From: Mannheimia sp. USDA-ARS-USMARC-1261 | GTDB lineage: Bacteria > Pseudomonadota > Gammaproteobacteria > Enterobacterales > Pasteurellaceae | Reading direction: 5' to 3' | Length of the DNA: 64,000 nucleotides | Assembly (NCBI RefSeq): GCF_000521605.1 | Contig: NZ_CP006942.1 | Location: 930,001 to 994,000, forward strand | Shown: positions 33,894 to 42,605 of the stretch, in pieces | Layout of the letters: each line of letters opens with the position of its first letter | How positions within the stretch are numbered: the stretch's first letter is position 1 | Notes under the pieces: model-generated | What the model was told of the DNA's origin: nothing | What the model saw: the letters and a program-made list of their open reading frames with translations, nothing else | Database searches by the model: none | Position numbers and translations under genes: made by a program

Positions 33894-34443
33894 GCCGATT
33901 ACCGTAAATGAAGCATTGATTGGTAACGCCCTGCTCAATATTAAAGAGGGAAATATCCATCCTTGTCTAAAAATGGGATTTTCTGAGGAGCAACTAAAAG
34001 CGATCAATAATCTCAGTATTGATGAAATTATGGATATTAGCAACTCCGTTGTCTCTTTTGCTAAGGTGGAGATTAATCACGAAACCTTTTGGAAATTACT
34101 GGCTATTGCACAAGCCAATACTCAACAGCGACAAATTATTGACCGAGCATTATTGCTCGGAGCCTCTATTGAAATGTTGCACCAGTATTTTGGTTTATCA
34201 ACCTCTGAAGTCTCGGCTCGCCGTCAATTACTCGGTATCGAAGAAAAAATGGGACGAAAAGCGGCAGCAAGTGATGAAGAATCTACCCATATTTGGGAAA
34301 TTTGGCAAAGATACAAACAACGAATGGAAATCCTAGATTCACAAGAAGGATTAGAGCTTCTGTGTCTGATTGCTGAGGAAGGCAATATGAATCTAACGGT
34401 TGTTTGGAAACTGGTTTCCGAATGGTATTCAAAACATAAGTAA
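33886..34443 (+). CDS. DUF2857-like ICE protein
   Basis: 185 aa, helical, with a likely helix-turn-helix around SIEMLHQYFGLSTSEVSARRQLLG. Position directly after parB, size and this segment fit the DUF2857 family of SPI-7-type elements. Function unknown; DNA binding is an inference from the helix-turn-helix. The stop codon is the first triplet of an A-rich box plus hairpin at 34441. Confidence 0.75.
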   Translation: MIKPITVNEALIGNALLNIKEGNIHPCLKMGFSEEQLKAINNLSIDEIMDISNSVVSFAKVEINHETFWKLLAIAQANTQQRQIIDRALLLGASIEMLHQYFGLSTSEVSARRQLLGIEEKMGRKAAASDEESTHIWEIWQRYKQRMEILDSQEGLELLCLIAEEGNMNLTVVWKLVSEWYSKHK

Positions 34444-34478
34444 AAAATAAATGCCCCGAAGTTGGAGCTTTGGGGCAT
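34441..34478 (+). promoter_or_regulatory. A-rich box and hairpin at the end of the DUF2857 gene
   Basis: TAAAAAATAAA begins with the stop codon and is followed by stem TGCCCCGAAG/CTTTGGGGCA (one G-U pair, loop TTGGAG). There is no T-run on the plus strand. The layout is the same as one unit of the array at 35796. Confidence 0.6.
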
Positions 34479-34601
34479 TCGATATTGAGTCTTGTATCTC
34501 TATCTTATGAATTACAAGGACTTTGCAGAAGTCCCGTGCATTATAGCCATAGGAGAGAGAATAGCAAGAGAAAAACTCTTTTATCCTGGTGGAGAGAAAC
34601 A

Positions 34602-35792
34602 ATGTTTAGCAGCACGAATAAGCCAACAGAGCATGGATTGCTATTTTTTGGCAACCAACACGAAACAGTCCCTACTCGATTATTACAAGATCCCTGCCTT
34701 ACACCAAGAGCAAAGTTTGCTTGGCAGCTCATTAAGTGCAATGTTCAAGCCTTTCAAGGAGGATTATTTCCCTCTTATGAGACGCTCAGCAAAATGTTAT
34801 CCGATAGACCTTATGCGGAGGCTAAATTATCGGAAAAAGTCGTGACTCAAACACTCTATTTACTCCGTCTTACTCGCTGGCTTACTTTATGTGAAACAGT
34901 GCGTGATGAGCGAGGTTATGTACAAGGTAATGTTTATATCCTACATGATGAACCTGTGCCAATTTTAGATGCAATTCAATTAAATAGCGACTATCTCTCT
35001 TTTTTAGATAAATGCACCAAACATAAAGATAGCCTTATTAATGGTGTGGCAAATCATATTGTTGAAAGTCTAATAACAGACAAAACCAAATGGCACTATG
35101 TCTCTCATTTAGACTGTTTACAAAGTCGTTATCAGATATACCAGCAACAGCAGCTGGTGAAAGATAAACAGCCATCGCAAACAGAACAAGAATTAAGCAA
35201 AATTCAACAAAACATCCTAACTTCCACTATGGAAGTTAGGGATTTTGATGAGGAAGTCAGGAAAAAATCCTCTAAAAACCAGACTTCCAATAAGGGAGTT
35301 AGGGCTAAAAATGAAGATAAGTCATTGATTTTAGACTTACTTCCATTAGGGAAGTCAGATGTACAGTACCGTACTTTATATATTAATAAGTACTGTACTG
35401 GGGAACCGAGCGAAATTACTTGGCCACAAGAAATCCCATTAACTTCACTTGAACAAAAACTTACTGCACAGGCAATGAAGGGATTAGACCTCGGTTTATG
35501 CCAAGCTATTTTGTTGGAAGCACAACAACGCATTATTCAAAAGCAGGATGTGAAAAAACCGAAAGGTTATCTCTATACGCTTATCCAGCGGGCGAAGCAG
35601 GGTGAATTTAAACCCTACTATTTTGAATTAGGAAAAAATCTTCCCTCACAGAATCAGGCTAACAATAATTCTGCTCATTCTATACAAAAACTGACTGAGC
35701 AGCCTACTGAGAAACCGGTCTTAACTTCAGCAGACAGAGAGCAAATGGCTAGTCGTATGCAGAAGTTTAGAGCTGAATTACTTTTACAATAA
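34602..35792 (+). CDS. STY4528-like ICE replication-module protein
   Basis: 396 aa. The N-terminal GLLFFGNQHETVPTRLLQDPCLTPRAKFAWQLI segment looks like the winged-helix start of plasmid and phage replication initiators, and the place in the module is that of STY4528 in SPI-7. The middle (about 215-290) is low-complexity and polar. Start ATG 34602 chosen for GGTGGAG upstream; the frame is open 44 codons further up without a good site. Exact role unknown. Confidence 0.75.
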   Translation: MFSSTNKPTEHGLLFFGNQHETVPTRLLQDPCLTPRAKFAWQLIKCNVQAFQGGLFPSYETLSKMLSDRPYAEAKLSEKVVTQTLYLLRLTRWLTLCETVRDERGYVQGNVYILHDEPVPILDAIQLNSDYLSFLDKCTKHKDSLINGVANHIVESLITDKTKWHYVSHLDCLQSRYQIYQQQQLVKDKQPSQTEQELSKIQQNILTSTMEVRDFDEEVRKKSSKNQTSNKGVRAKNEDKSLILDLLPLGKSDVQYRTLYINKYCTGEPSEITWPQEIPLTSLEQKLTAQAMKGLDLGLCQAILLEAQQRIIQKQDVKKPKGYLYTLIQRAKQGEFKPYYFELGKNLPSQNQANNNSAHSIQKLTEQPTEKPVLTSADREQMASRMQKFRAELLLQ

Positions 35793-35970
35793 GATTAAAA
35801 AACAATCACTGTTAAGGGGCTTAATAGTGAGTGAAAAATAATCAGTGTGTACCAGGTACACAATGGATAAAAAATAAACAGCGTAGGCAGTGTCTGCAAA
35901 GATTAAAAAACAGACAATGGAAAGCCCCTTTCCAAAGACTAAAAAATAATCAAATAAACAAGGAGCATAT
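35793..35970 (+). repeat. tandem 36-nt array: constant A-rich box plus covarying hairpin
   Basis: Five boxes of consensus TRAAAAAYAAWCA start at 35796, 35832, 35868, 35904 and 35940, exactly 36 nt apart. After each of the first four comes a hairpin whose centre is always at offset 22 of the unit. The stems differ in sequence but keep pairing (TGTTAAG/CTTAATA, TGTGTAC/GTACACA, GTAGGC/GTCTGC, TGGAAAG/CTTTCCA). In the fifth unit the hairpin place is taken by the AAGGAG ribosome site of the next gene. The array fills the whole gap between two genes. Confidence 0.85.
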
Positions 35971-36729
35971 ATGACCACTCAATTAGATCCTCAACTTGGT
36001 CCACTTCGTAGTGAGATCACTTTTACGTTACATACCCAATATGCCCATAAATTATGGGTGGGGCGACCAATGATTCGTAATGAGGAAGGCAAAGTAACTC
36101 AATCCTCCATTATCAGCGTACCAAATTGCTTTGCAATGCTAACCCAAATTCAACGGGCTGCATCAGAAGATGATCCTTATGCTGACGATTATCTGATTCA
36201 ATTTGAAGAAAGTGTGATCAATTATCGGAAGGAAATCCAAAAGCTCACCAACGACATTGTCACGCTCTACGCCAAAATGTTGCCGGAGGGAATTTCTATT
36301 GAACGCTGTGCCAATATTTCCCCGATTTCTTACCCGATTTATGTTAATTCACAGCTAGGGTATCAATTACTCTACTTACTTGGTGATTTTGATAGCCTTT
36401 GCCGTTCAGTAATGACGGCAGCTCATATTGCGATTATCAATCGTGCAGAAGCTCAAGATTGGATTGAAGCTGGTGCAAGGTTAATCCGGAAATGTTTTGG
36501 GATCGTTGAGCGTTATAAGAGTTCAGGAATCACTCGTCGGGACTATCAAGAAAAGAATGCTCGCTATCAAGCTGCGATAAAACGAATGGGCTATACACTC
36601 TCAGATGCTGTACTTACCGGTGAGCATCGTGCTGAGTTTGCTCCCTTCATCAAGCAAAACACTACTGTTGAAGAAGAGCAATCCGTAGAAACCCATATCA
36701 CGGCACAGACAAATGAATCTCAAAAATAA
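35971..36729 (+). CDS. PFL_4669-like (TIGR03761) ICE protein
   Basis: 252 aa. LHTQYAHKLWVGRP near the N-terminus and the long helical body match the family of integrating-element proteins found next to DUF3158 and ssb genes. Function unknown. The ribosome site AAGGAG lies at 35960-35965, directly after the last box of the 36-nt array, so expression may be controlled there. The C-terminus is acidic and polar. Confidence 0.75.
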   Translation: MTTQLDPQLGPLRSEITFTLHTQYAHKLWVGRPMIRNEEGKVTQSSIISVPNCFAMLTQIQRAASEDDPYADDYLIQFEESVINYRKEIQKLTNDIVTLYAKMLPEGISIERCANISPISYPIYVNSQLGYQLLYLLGDFDSLCRSVMTAAHIAIINRAEAQDWIEAGARLIRKCFGIVERYKSSGITRRDYQEKNARYQAAIKRMGYTLSDAVLTGEHRAEFAPFIKQNTTVEEEQSVETHITAQTNESQK

Positions 36730-36737
36730 GGAGTGAT

Positions 36738-37223
36738 ATGAACCTCATCTCTGATGAAATTTATCGGCAATTAGTCAAAGATTCTGGGCTGAATACTTCT
36801 CTGAAACAGCTATTTAGCCATTTTGACACTGGCTCAGACTATGAACTTTTGCAAGAACAGTTCACTCAAGCTCGGGCTTATTTTATGGCTGCACAGGATA
36901 GTATGGTGCAGTCTGTGCGGCAGGATCTTTCACCTTTGGCTGTTTATATGATTAAGGATAAGGCCTCATCCTCAGGCGGTACATTTTTACGCTGGCGTAG
37001 TATGCAAAATGCCAGAACCGGTGGCACAGTTTGGCAGCCGATTGTAGATGATAAGTCTGTCCCAGTGGAGGTGAGGAAAAAAGTTGTCGCAGTAGAAAAA
37101 GACAGGATTTTGATTAATATGCAGATTTCGGTGTTTAATCATATTTTGCGACAGTTGGCAGATTGTGCTGAAAAGTTGAAAGAGGTAGATAATGCCGTTG
37201 CGAAATCAGACTTAAATTCGTAG
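36738..37223 (+). CDS. DUF3158-like ICE protein
   Basis: 161 aa. The segment SSGGTFLRWRSMQNARTGGTVW is the recognisable part and fits DUF3158 proteins, which lie between PFL_4669-type genes and ssb in this ICE class. Function unknown. It follows the upstream gene by 8 nt. Confidence 0.7.
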   Translation: MNLISDEIYRQLVKDSGLNTSLKQLFSHFDTGSDYELLQEQFTQARAYFMAAQDSMVQSVRQDLSPLAVYMIKDKASSSGGTFLRWRSMQNARTGGTVWQPIVDDKSVPVEVRKKVVAVEKDRILINMQISVFNHILRQLADCAEKLKEVDNAVAKSDLNS

Positions 37224-37249
37224 TAAATTTATATATAATAACTCCTATA

Positions 37250-37433
37250 TTGGTTGTGTGTAAACGCCAACCACGGTGGGCTGACGTGGTAAAACAAACA
37301 GTCCGTTAATTAGGACATATTCAAGTTTGTAATACCTGAAAAAGTGCAGTTTGTAAATCCTGCATTAAAAGGCCTTTTAAAGGTAAGGGTACAAGCCCCT
37401 TACCTTCACGAAGAAAAAGCCTTTACAACGGAG
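37250..37433 (+). ncRNA. structured leader or small RNA upstream of ssb
   Basis: A chain of potential stems lies in the 334-bp gap: TGGTTG/CAACCA, CCACG/CGTGG, ACAAAC/GTTTGT enclosing GTCC/GGAC, TGCAG/CTGCA, and AAAGGC/GCCTTT enclosing GGTAAGGG/CCCTTACC. GTTTGTAA-CCTG occurs twice. No ORF fits. The ssb setting recalls the STAXI motif but identity was not tested. Confidence 0.5.
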
Positions 37434-37556
37434 GAATAAGTGATTGCACACGTAAAAATGAAAAATTCACTCTAACCAAATTTTAATTAAATACTTTTTT
37501 CTTAGGCTGAATCAAGTTTAATAGAACTAACTTAATTTATTGAAGGAGTAAATACG

Positions 37557-38009
37557 ATGGCAGGAATCAATAAAGTGATTATTGTCGGTAATCTTGGCAA
37601 CGATCCTGAAATGCGGACTATGCCTAATGGTGAAGCAGTTGCTAATATTAGTGTGGCAACTTCTGAAAGTTGGACGGATAAAAATACCGGAGAACGTCGA
37701 GAAGTCACTGAATGGCATCGTATCGTTTTTTATCGCCGTTATGCTGAAATTTGTGGTCAGTACCTACGTAAAGGCTCTAAAATTTATATCGAAGGAAAAT
37801 TACGGACACGTAAGTGGCAAGACCAAAACGGGCAAGAGCGTTATACAACCGAAATCCAAGGTGAACTATTACAAATGTTAGATAGCCGTAATGCTACAAA
37901 TAGCGTAGATGGACAACAATCTAACTATCAAGCTATGAGCCAATCTCCAAAAGCAACACATCCACAAGATTTACCAATGGATAACTTTGATGATGATATT
38001 CCGTTCTGA
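37557..38009 (+). CDS. ssb: ICE single-stranded DNA-binding protein
   Basis: 150 aa. OB fold from residue 1 to about 110 ([42 protein letters not shown]) and the acidic tip DNFDDDIPF that recruits partner proteins. It probably protects transferred single strands and is distinct from the chromosomal ssb. TGAAGGAG precedes the ATG. Confidence 0.95.
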   Translation: MAGINKVIIVGNLGNDPEMRTMPNGEAVANISVATSESWTDKNTGERREVTEWHRIVFYRRYAEICGQYLRKGSKIYIEGKLRTRKWQDQNGQERYTTEIQGELLQMLDSRNATNSVDGQQSNYQAMSQSPKATHPQDLPMDNFDDDIPF

Positions 38010-38054
38010 GTTACATATAATTTAAAACTGTAAAATAAAACCCATATAAATATA

Positions 38055-38089
38055 GAGAACCCTTTATTTTAAAAGGGTTCTCTTTTTTT
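38055..38089 (+). terminator. rho-independent terminator of ssb
   Basis: Stem GAGAACCCTTT/AAAGGGTTCTC with loop and a run of seven T. It marks the end of the first backbone block, right before the cargo. Confidence 0.9.
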
Positions 38090-38191
38090 ACATTAATTTC
38101 GACACAACATCTTTAATTTGATAGTATTTATATATGATATTTTTGTAAATTAAATGAATATGTATAGATTAGAAACAGTCCTTTTTTTCAA

Positions 38192-38580
38192 ATGGAGAAC
38201 GTTTTCCTATATTGGTTAATGTTAAAACTGGTATTCCTGATTTTTATTCAACCTTATGGGTAACTGTGGAACTACGTAATCAATCCGCAGTAAACACAAT
38301 TAGAAATAAGCTGGGAACTATACAGTGGATAATGAATTGGGAAAAACAGAATAATCTTGTTATTAGTGATCTAATTCATAACAAAGTACTCTTAACAGAA
38401 AACCAATTAGAATCTCTTATTCGGCATATGAGAATAAATGTAAAAAAGCAAAAGAATGTAATCAATACAAAAAAAGTGTGTTAATGAAAGGTAGGACTCA
38501 ATTTATTGATATTTATTCTGCCGTATCTCTTAGTCATCAATATAATAGACTAACAACGCTTTCAGAATACATATTATTTC
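38192..38580 (+). pseudogene. broken site-specific integrase, N-terminal part
   Basis: The frame from 38212 encodes VNVKTGIPDFYSTLWVTVELRNQS and further helical sequence typical of the N-terminal DNA-binding region of tyrosine recombinases of integrative elements. It stops at 38484, then about 35 more residues fit in another frame (LSHQYNRLTTLSEYI), so there is a frameshift. At 38580 the sequence switches to an alcohol dehydrogenase gene. The catalytic domain is gone. The start is also unclear: an ATG at 38192 is in a different frame. Confidence 0.65.
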
Positions 38581-39210
38581 TATCAAGCTGCGGCAAGTTG
38601 GATGATGTTTGTAACCGCATACGGCGGTTTGATTGAATTTGGCAAGGTGCAAAAAGGCGATTTTGTTGTATTGGGCGGAGCGACCAGCTCGGTAGGCATT
38701 GCCGCCATTCAAATCGCCAAAATGCAAGGGGCAAACGTGATTGCTCTGTCTCGCACGCACGCCAAAGGCGATGTGCTTTTACAGAAAGGGGCGGATTTTG
38801 TGATTGCCACCAAAGAAGATGACGTTACGGCTAAATTACTAGAAATTACAAACGGCAAAGGCGTGAATTTAGTGTTCGACCCTGTGGGTGGCAAAGAAGC
38901 AGCAAAAATTATCAACGCAATGACACAAGACGGCAAATACATCATCTACGGTGCATTAAGCCACGATGATATCGCCGTGCCTGTGTTCCCAATTTTAGGC
39001 AAACACTTAACCGTGCGAGGCTATGAATTGTTTGAAATCACTACCGTACCAGAAAAACTCGCTCAAGCGAAAAAATTCGTGTTTGACGGCTTAGCAAGCG
39101 GTCAATTAAAACCAGAAATTGACAAAGTTTTTGCTTTTGATGAAATGGCGGAAGCTCACCGTTATATGGAAAGCAATGCACAGATTGGGAAGATTTTGGT
39201 AAAGGTTTGA
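38578..39210 (+). pseudogene. zinc-type alcohol dehydrogenase/quinone oxidoreductase, C-terminal part
   Basis: Reads FYQAAASWMMFVTAYGGLIEFG, then the NAD(P) Rossmann segment VVLGGATSSVGIAAIQIAK and the normal C-terminus. The N-terminal 120 or so residues are absent, replaced by the integrase remnant. A fragment of the N-terminal part of the same kind of enzyme lies at 53078-53238. A start at 38602 is open but gives a protein without catalytic domain, so I call it a remnant. Confidence 0.8.
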
Positions 39211-39226
39211 TTGTTTTAAGGTAAAT

Positions 39227-39257
39227 ATGCCGTCTGAAAAATAAGTTTCAGACGGCA
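39227..39257 (+). terminator. inverted Neisseria-type DUS pair
   Basis: ATGCCGTCTGAA (39227-39238) and its complement TTCAGACGGCA (39247-39257) form a hairpin after the dehydrogenase fragment. The 12-mer is the AT-DUS of Neisseria. Inverted DUS pairs act as terminators in Neisseria. Confidence 0.75.
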
Positions 39258-39262
39258 CATCG

Positions 39263-39611
39263 TTATTTTACCTGCCGATTAAGCCACCACACTAGCGAGA
39301 GCATCACAGGCACTTCCACCAGCACACCGACCTCCGTTGCCAATGCCACCCCCGAGTGCAAACCGAACAAAGAAATCGCCACCGCCAATTCAAAAAAATT
39401 ACTCGTGCCAATCAAGCACTCAGGGGCGGAAATTTCGTGTGGTAATTTGAGCTATTTTGCCAAAACGTGAGCCAAGACAAAAATGCCGTAAGTCTGTGCC
39501 AGCAAGGGAATGGCAATCAGCAAAATAATCAAGGGATTGGCAATAATGGTTTGGGCTTGAAAGGCAAACAGCAACACCACCGTCAAAATCAAACCCATAA
39601 TGGAAAAAGGT
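39263..39611 (-). pseudogene. ACR3-family arsenite efflux pump, C-terminal remnant
   Basis: Reading leftwards the frame gives [36 protein letters not shown], then an in-frame TAG, then [20 protein letters not shown] and [27 protein letters not shown] is the signature of ACR3 pumps. Both the missing 5' part and the TAG (probably a former TGG) make it non-functional. Confidence 0.75.
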
Positions 39612-39636
39612 TTCAGGCTGCCTGAAAAATATTCCG

Positions 39637-40035
39637 CTATTCTTTTTCTTTAATACCTTGAATAATCTGACACTTATCAACCGTTTTATTTTCACAACCC
39701 ACAAATTGCATTAAAAAAGTTTTAACTTGTTGTAGTTCTGTGATTTGTTCGTCCAAATATGCCAAATGTTGCTCGGCAAGTGCATTGATTTCATTGCATT
39801 GTTTGTTGGGCGTTTGTTGTAATTGCAACAGCGTTTTGATGTTACTTAAAGAAAAACCGATATTACGGCAAGTTTTAATAAAGCGTAATTGTTCTAACTG
39901 ATTTTCATCAAACACACGATAGCCATTTTGTTGATGTGTGGGGGCGATTAAGCCTTGTTTTTCATAATAACGAATGGTTTCCAAATGTACGCCTGTTTGT
40001 TCACTGGCTTGTTTTATTTTAAAAAATTTTGACAT
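39637..40035 (-). CDS. MerR-family heavy-metal regulator
   Basis: 132 aa. N-terminal winged helix ([26 protein letters not shown]), dimerisation helix, and Cys residues at [19 protein letters not shown] in the metal-binding region, as in ZntR/CadR-type regulators. Divergent to the CDF exporter at 40107, with a 19-bp-spacer promoter between them. Metal probably Zn, Cd or Pb, by family only. Confidence 0.85.
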   Translation of the reverse strand: MSKFFKIKQASEQTGVHLETIRYYEKQGLIAPTHQQNGYRVFDENQLEQLRFIKTCRNIGFSLSNIKTLLQLQQTPNKQCNEINALAEQHLAYLDEQITELQQVKTFLMQFVGCENKTVDKCQIIQGIKEKE

Positions 40036-40041
40036 TTTGGC

Positions 40042-40072
40042 TTGACCCTGTAATGACTACGGAGTTTATAGT
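40042..40072 (+). promoter_or_regulatory. MerR-type promoter of the CDF exporter gene
   Basis: TTGACC (40042-40047), a 19-bp spacer and TATAGT (40067-40072). The spacer contains the dyad ACCCTGTA-N5-TACGGAGT, a MerR-family operator of the ZntR/CadR kind. Confidence 0.8.
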
Positions 40073-40106
40073 ATAGCAAATTTCATCTTAAAACAGGAGC
40101 AAAAAA

Positions 40107-40721
40107 ATGGCGTGCCAAAATTGTTGTGGTTCAAATCAGCCCATTCATCAATCGCCCAAGTACAAAAAAGCCTTGTGGATTGTCTTGATATTAAATTTAT
40201 CAATGTTTTTTGTGGAAATTGTGATGGGGGTTAAATCGGGTTCAACTTCGCTGTTGTCGGACAGTTTGGATTTCTTGGGCGACAGTGCCAATTATTTGAT
40301 AAGTTTGATTGTTTTGCCAATGGCGTTAAGTTACCGAGCCAAAGCATCTATGGTTAAGGGGCTAACGATGGGCGGTTTTGGTTTATTTATTTTAATGACG
40401 ACCATTTATCGTGTGTTTTATGGGGAAATGCCCAGTTATTCTGAAATGAGCATTGTCGGATTTTTGGCGTTATTGGTCAATGTGTCGGCAGTGTTGATAT
40501 TATTAAAATTTCGTGATGGCGACAGCAATGTCCGCAGTGTGTGGGTGTGTTCCCGAAACGATGCGATTGGTAATGTGGCGGTAATTTTGGCGGGTATGGC
40601 AGTTTATTTTTTTCAATCAAAATATCCTGATTTAATTGTGGCGTTTGTTTTGGCATTTTTGGCATTACAAGCCAGTCAAGAAATCATCAAAAGGGCTTGG
40701 GCGGAATTAAAAGTCAGTTAA
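40107..40721 (+). CDS. cation efflux transporter (CDF-like)
   Basis: 204 aa with a Cys-rich start (MACQNCCGSNQP), about five or six membrane segments and the metal-site motif SDSLDFLGDSANY. Expels divalent metal ions from the cytoplasm. Its C-terminus is nearly the same protein sequence as the chromosomal fragment at the window's left edge, but with different codon choice. Controlled by the divergent MerR regulator. Confidence 0.82.
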   Translation: MACQNCCGSNQPIHQSPKYKKALWIVLILNLSMFFVEIVMGVKSGSTSLLSDSLDFLGDSANYLISLIVLPMALSYRAKASMVKGLTMGGFGLFILMTTIYRVFYGEMPSYSEMSIVGFLALLVNVSAVLILLKFRDGDSNVRSVWVCSRNDAIGNVAVILAGMAVYFFQSKYPDLIVAFVLAFLALQASQEIIKRAWAELKVS

Positions 40722-40724
40722 TTT

Positions 40725-40760
40725 AAAACACCGTTTGGATTGATGTTCAAGCGGTGTTTT
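40725..40760 (+). terminator. terminator after the CDF exporter gene
   Basis: AAACACCG and CGGTGTTT enclose an imperfect inner stem; a T-run follows. An overlapping DUS-like palindrome TTCAGGCTGCCTGAA lies at 40785-40799. Confidence 0.7.
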
Positions 40761-40892
40761 TATTTTTAAATTTTGCAAAATATTTTCAGGCTGCCTGAAA
40801 AATTATCCAATTAGACAAATTTTTAATCCAATTAGGCAAGAAACACACCGCCCAAAATGCTAGAATAGCCAGTCAATTTTTGAGAAAATTTA

Positions 40893-41993
40893 ATGAAAAA
40901 AATGTTTATCGGTTTTTTAATCATCATCACCGTTTTGGTGCTTGTTGTCGTGGCGTATTTGCAATTACCCTTATTTGGGGCAAACCCAACAGGCGAACGC
41001 CTTGCCAAAATTCAAACTTCACCACATTATAAAAACGGTCAATTTCATAATTTATCCGACACGCCCACTTGGACAGGCGAGAGTTCTATTATCAAAGGTT
41101 TATACCGTTTTTTATTTGAAAAAGATAAAAATGTCGCCCCAAAATCGCCCATACCGTCCATTAAAACCGATTTAAATACTTTACCCAAAAATAAAGATTA
41201 TTTTGTTTGGCTTGGACATTCGTCTTATTTGCTACATTTAAATCAAAAAACTTATTTGATTGACCCTGTTTTGGTATCGGCAACGCCCCTGCCTTTTGGG
41301 GGAAAACCATTTAAAGGGGCGGATATTTATACGCCCGATGATATGCCAAAAGTGGATTATCTGATTATTACCCACGACCATTATGACCATTTGGATTATG
41401 ACACGATTAAACCAATGAAAGATAGGATTGGGCAAGTAATTACAGGGCTTGGCAACGGCGAACATTTTGAACGCTGGGGATTTTCGCCCAATCAGCTTGT
41501 TGAATTGGATTGGTATCAGGCGATTAAATTGGGCGAATTAAACATTACCGCCTTGCCCACTCGCCATTCATCAGGGCGTGCTTTAAAACAAAATCAAACG
41601 CTGTGGGCATCATTTATGTTACAAGCGGGCAATAAAACCATTTATATCGGTGGCGATAGCGGTTATGATGTGTTTTTTAAAGACATTGCCAAGCAATTTC
41701 CTAATATTGATGTGGCGATTATGGAAAATGGGCAATATGATAAAGACTGGGCGAATATTCATTTTTTGCCTAACGATTTCATTCAAGCGGTCAAAGATTT
41801 AAATCCCAAAAAATTATTGGCGGTGCATAATAGTAAATTTATCCTTGCCAAACACGCTTGGAATGAACCGATGGTATTATTAAGCCAATCCGCCCAACAA
41901 GAAAATTTACCGCTTTTTACTCCTAAAATAGGCGAAGTATTCTACCTTGATGACAATCCCAAGTTTGAAAAATGGTGGGAAGGGGTGGAATAG
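40893..41993 (+). CDS. MBL-fold metal-dependent hydrolase
   Basis: 366 aa. An N-terminal membrane anchor (about 5-25), then a metallo-beta-lactamase fold with THDHYDHLD as the metal-binding HxHxDH motif, WLGHSSYLL and IGGDSGYD. It is nearest to the UlaG/RomA/NAPE-PLD-like branch rather than to beta-lactamases. Substrate unknown. Bases upstream include a DUS-like palindrome, which suggests import from the Neisseriaceae or Moraxellaceae. Confidence 0.8.
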   Translation: MKKMFIGFLIIITVLVLVVVAYLQLPLFGANPTGERLAKIQTSPHYKNGQFHNLSDTPTWTGESSIIKGLYRFLFEKDKNVAPKSPIPSIKTDLNTLPKNKDYFVWLGHSSYLLHLNQKTYLIDPVLVSATPLPFGGKPFKGADIYTPDDMPKVDYLIITHDHYDHLDYDTIKPMKDRIGQVITGLGNGEHFERWGFSPNQLVELDWYQAIKLGELNITALPTRHSSGRALKQNQTLWASFMLQAGNKTIYIGGDSGYDVFFKDIAKQFPNIDVAIMENGQYDKDWANIHFLPNDFIQAVKDLNPKKLLAVHNSKFILAKHAWNEPMVLLSQSAQQENLPLFTPKIGEVFYLDDNPKFEKWWEGVE

Positions 41994-42001
41994 TGGATAA
42001 T

Positions 42002-42038
42002 AAAAACACCGCTTGCAGAAATAAAAGCGGTGTTTTTT
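42002..42038 (+). terminator. terminator after the MBL hydrolase gene
   Basis: Stem AAAAACACCGCTT/AAGCGGTGTTTTTT with a 10-nt loop and T-run. Confidence 0.85.
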
Positions 42039-42211
42039 GTTTTAAGCCCCAAAAAACTGTCAAAAACCTTGCTATTAGTCCTAAAATCGACTATAATATG
42101 TGAAATTAGTAATTTTTAGGACTAATTTTAATTTTCCCAATTTAATTCATTTGCACTGATATTGATGATTGGCTCGTAAATATTTTTGCAATGTCTATGA
42201 TAAGGTCAATT

Positions 42212-42583
42212 ATGAAATTTCTTGCAACATTTTTGGTTTTGGTGGTCATATTGGAACATTTTTTTATTATGATTTTAGAAATGTTTATGATACCAAGCCG
42301 ACTTGCCAAAAAAAGTTTTGGTTTATCTTATGATTTTATGGCACAAAAACAGGTACAAACTTTATTTAGCAATCAAGGGCTTTATAATGGTTTTTTGGCA
42401 ACTGGATTATTGTGGGCGTATTTTATTGCTCCGCAAATAGTACAATTTCAAGCGAGTATTTTATTTTTAAGTTTTGTGCTTATTGCAGGGCTTTGGGGTG
42501 CTTATACTTCCAATAAAGCCATTTTAATAAAACAAGGCTTGCCTGCATTATTGGCAATCCTTATTTTATGTTTAAGTCAATAA
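42212..42583 (+). CDS. DUF1304 membrane protein
   Basis: 123 aa from the ATG at 42212, which has AAGG upstream (an ATG at 42191 is possible). Four hydrophobic segments and EHFFIMILEMFMIPS, a pattern of DUF1304 proteins. Function unknown. It precedes a MarR regulator and an SMR exporter in the same direction. Confidence 0.78.
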   Translation: MKFLATFLVLVVILEHFFIMILEMFMIPSRLAKKSFGLSYDFMAQKQVQTLFSNQGLYNGFLATGLLWAYFIAPQIVQFQASILFLSFVLIAGLWGAYTSNKAILIKQGLPALLAILILCLSQ

Positions 42584-42605
42584 TGATTTTTGTAGGTAGA
42601 TAATA

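Noticed and set aside
35793..35970. CRISPR array
   Set aside because: Regular spacing suggested it, but the variable parts are palindromes, the constant part is a 13-nt A-rich box, and there are no cas genes.
35784..35978. Minus-strand ORF of 64 aa across the 36-nt array
   Set aside because: It is open only because the repeat period is a multiple of three. No ribosome site or known domain; hydrophobic residues follow from the T-rich boxes.
39420..39704. 94-aa minus-strand ORF near the MerR gene
   Set aside because: It is in another frame than the ACR3 remnant, which explains the same DNA with recognisable protein sequence.
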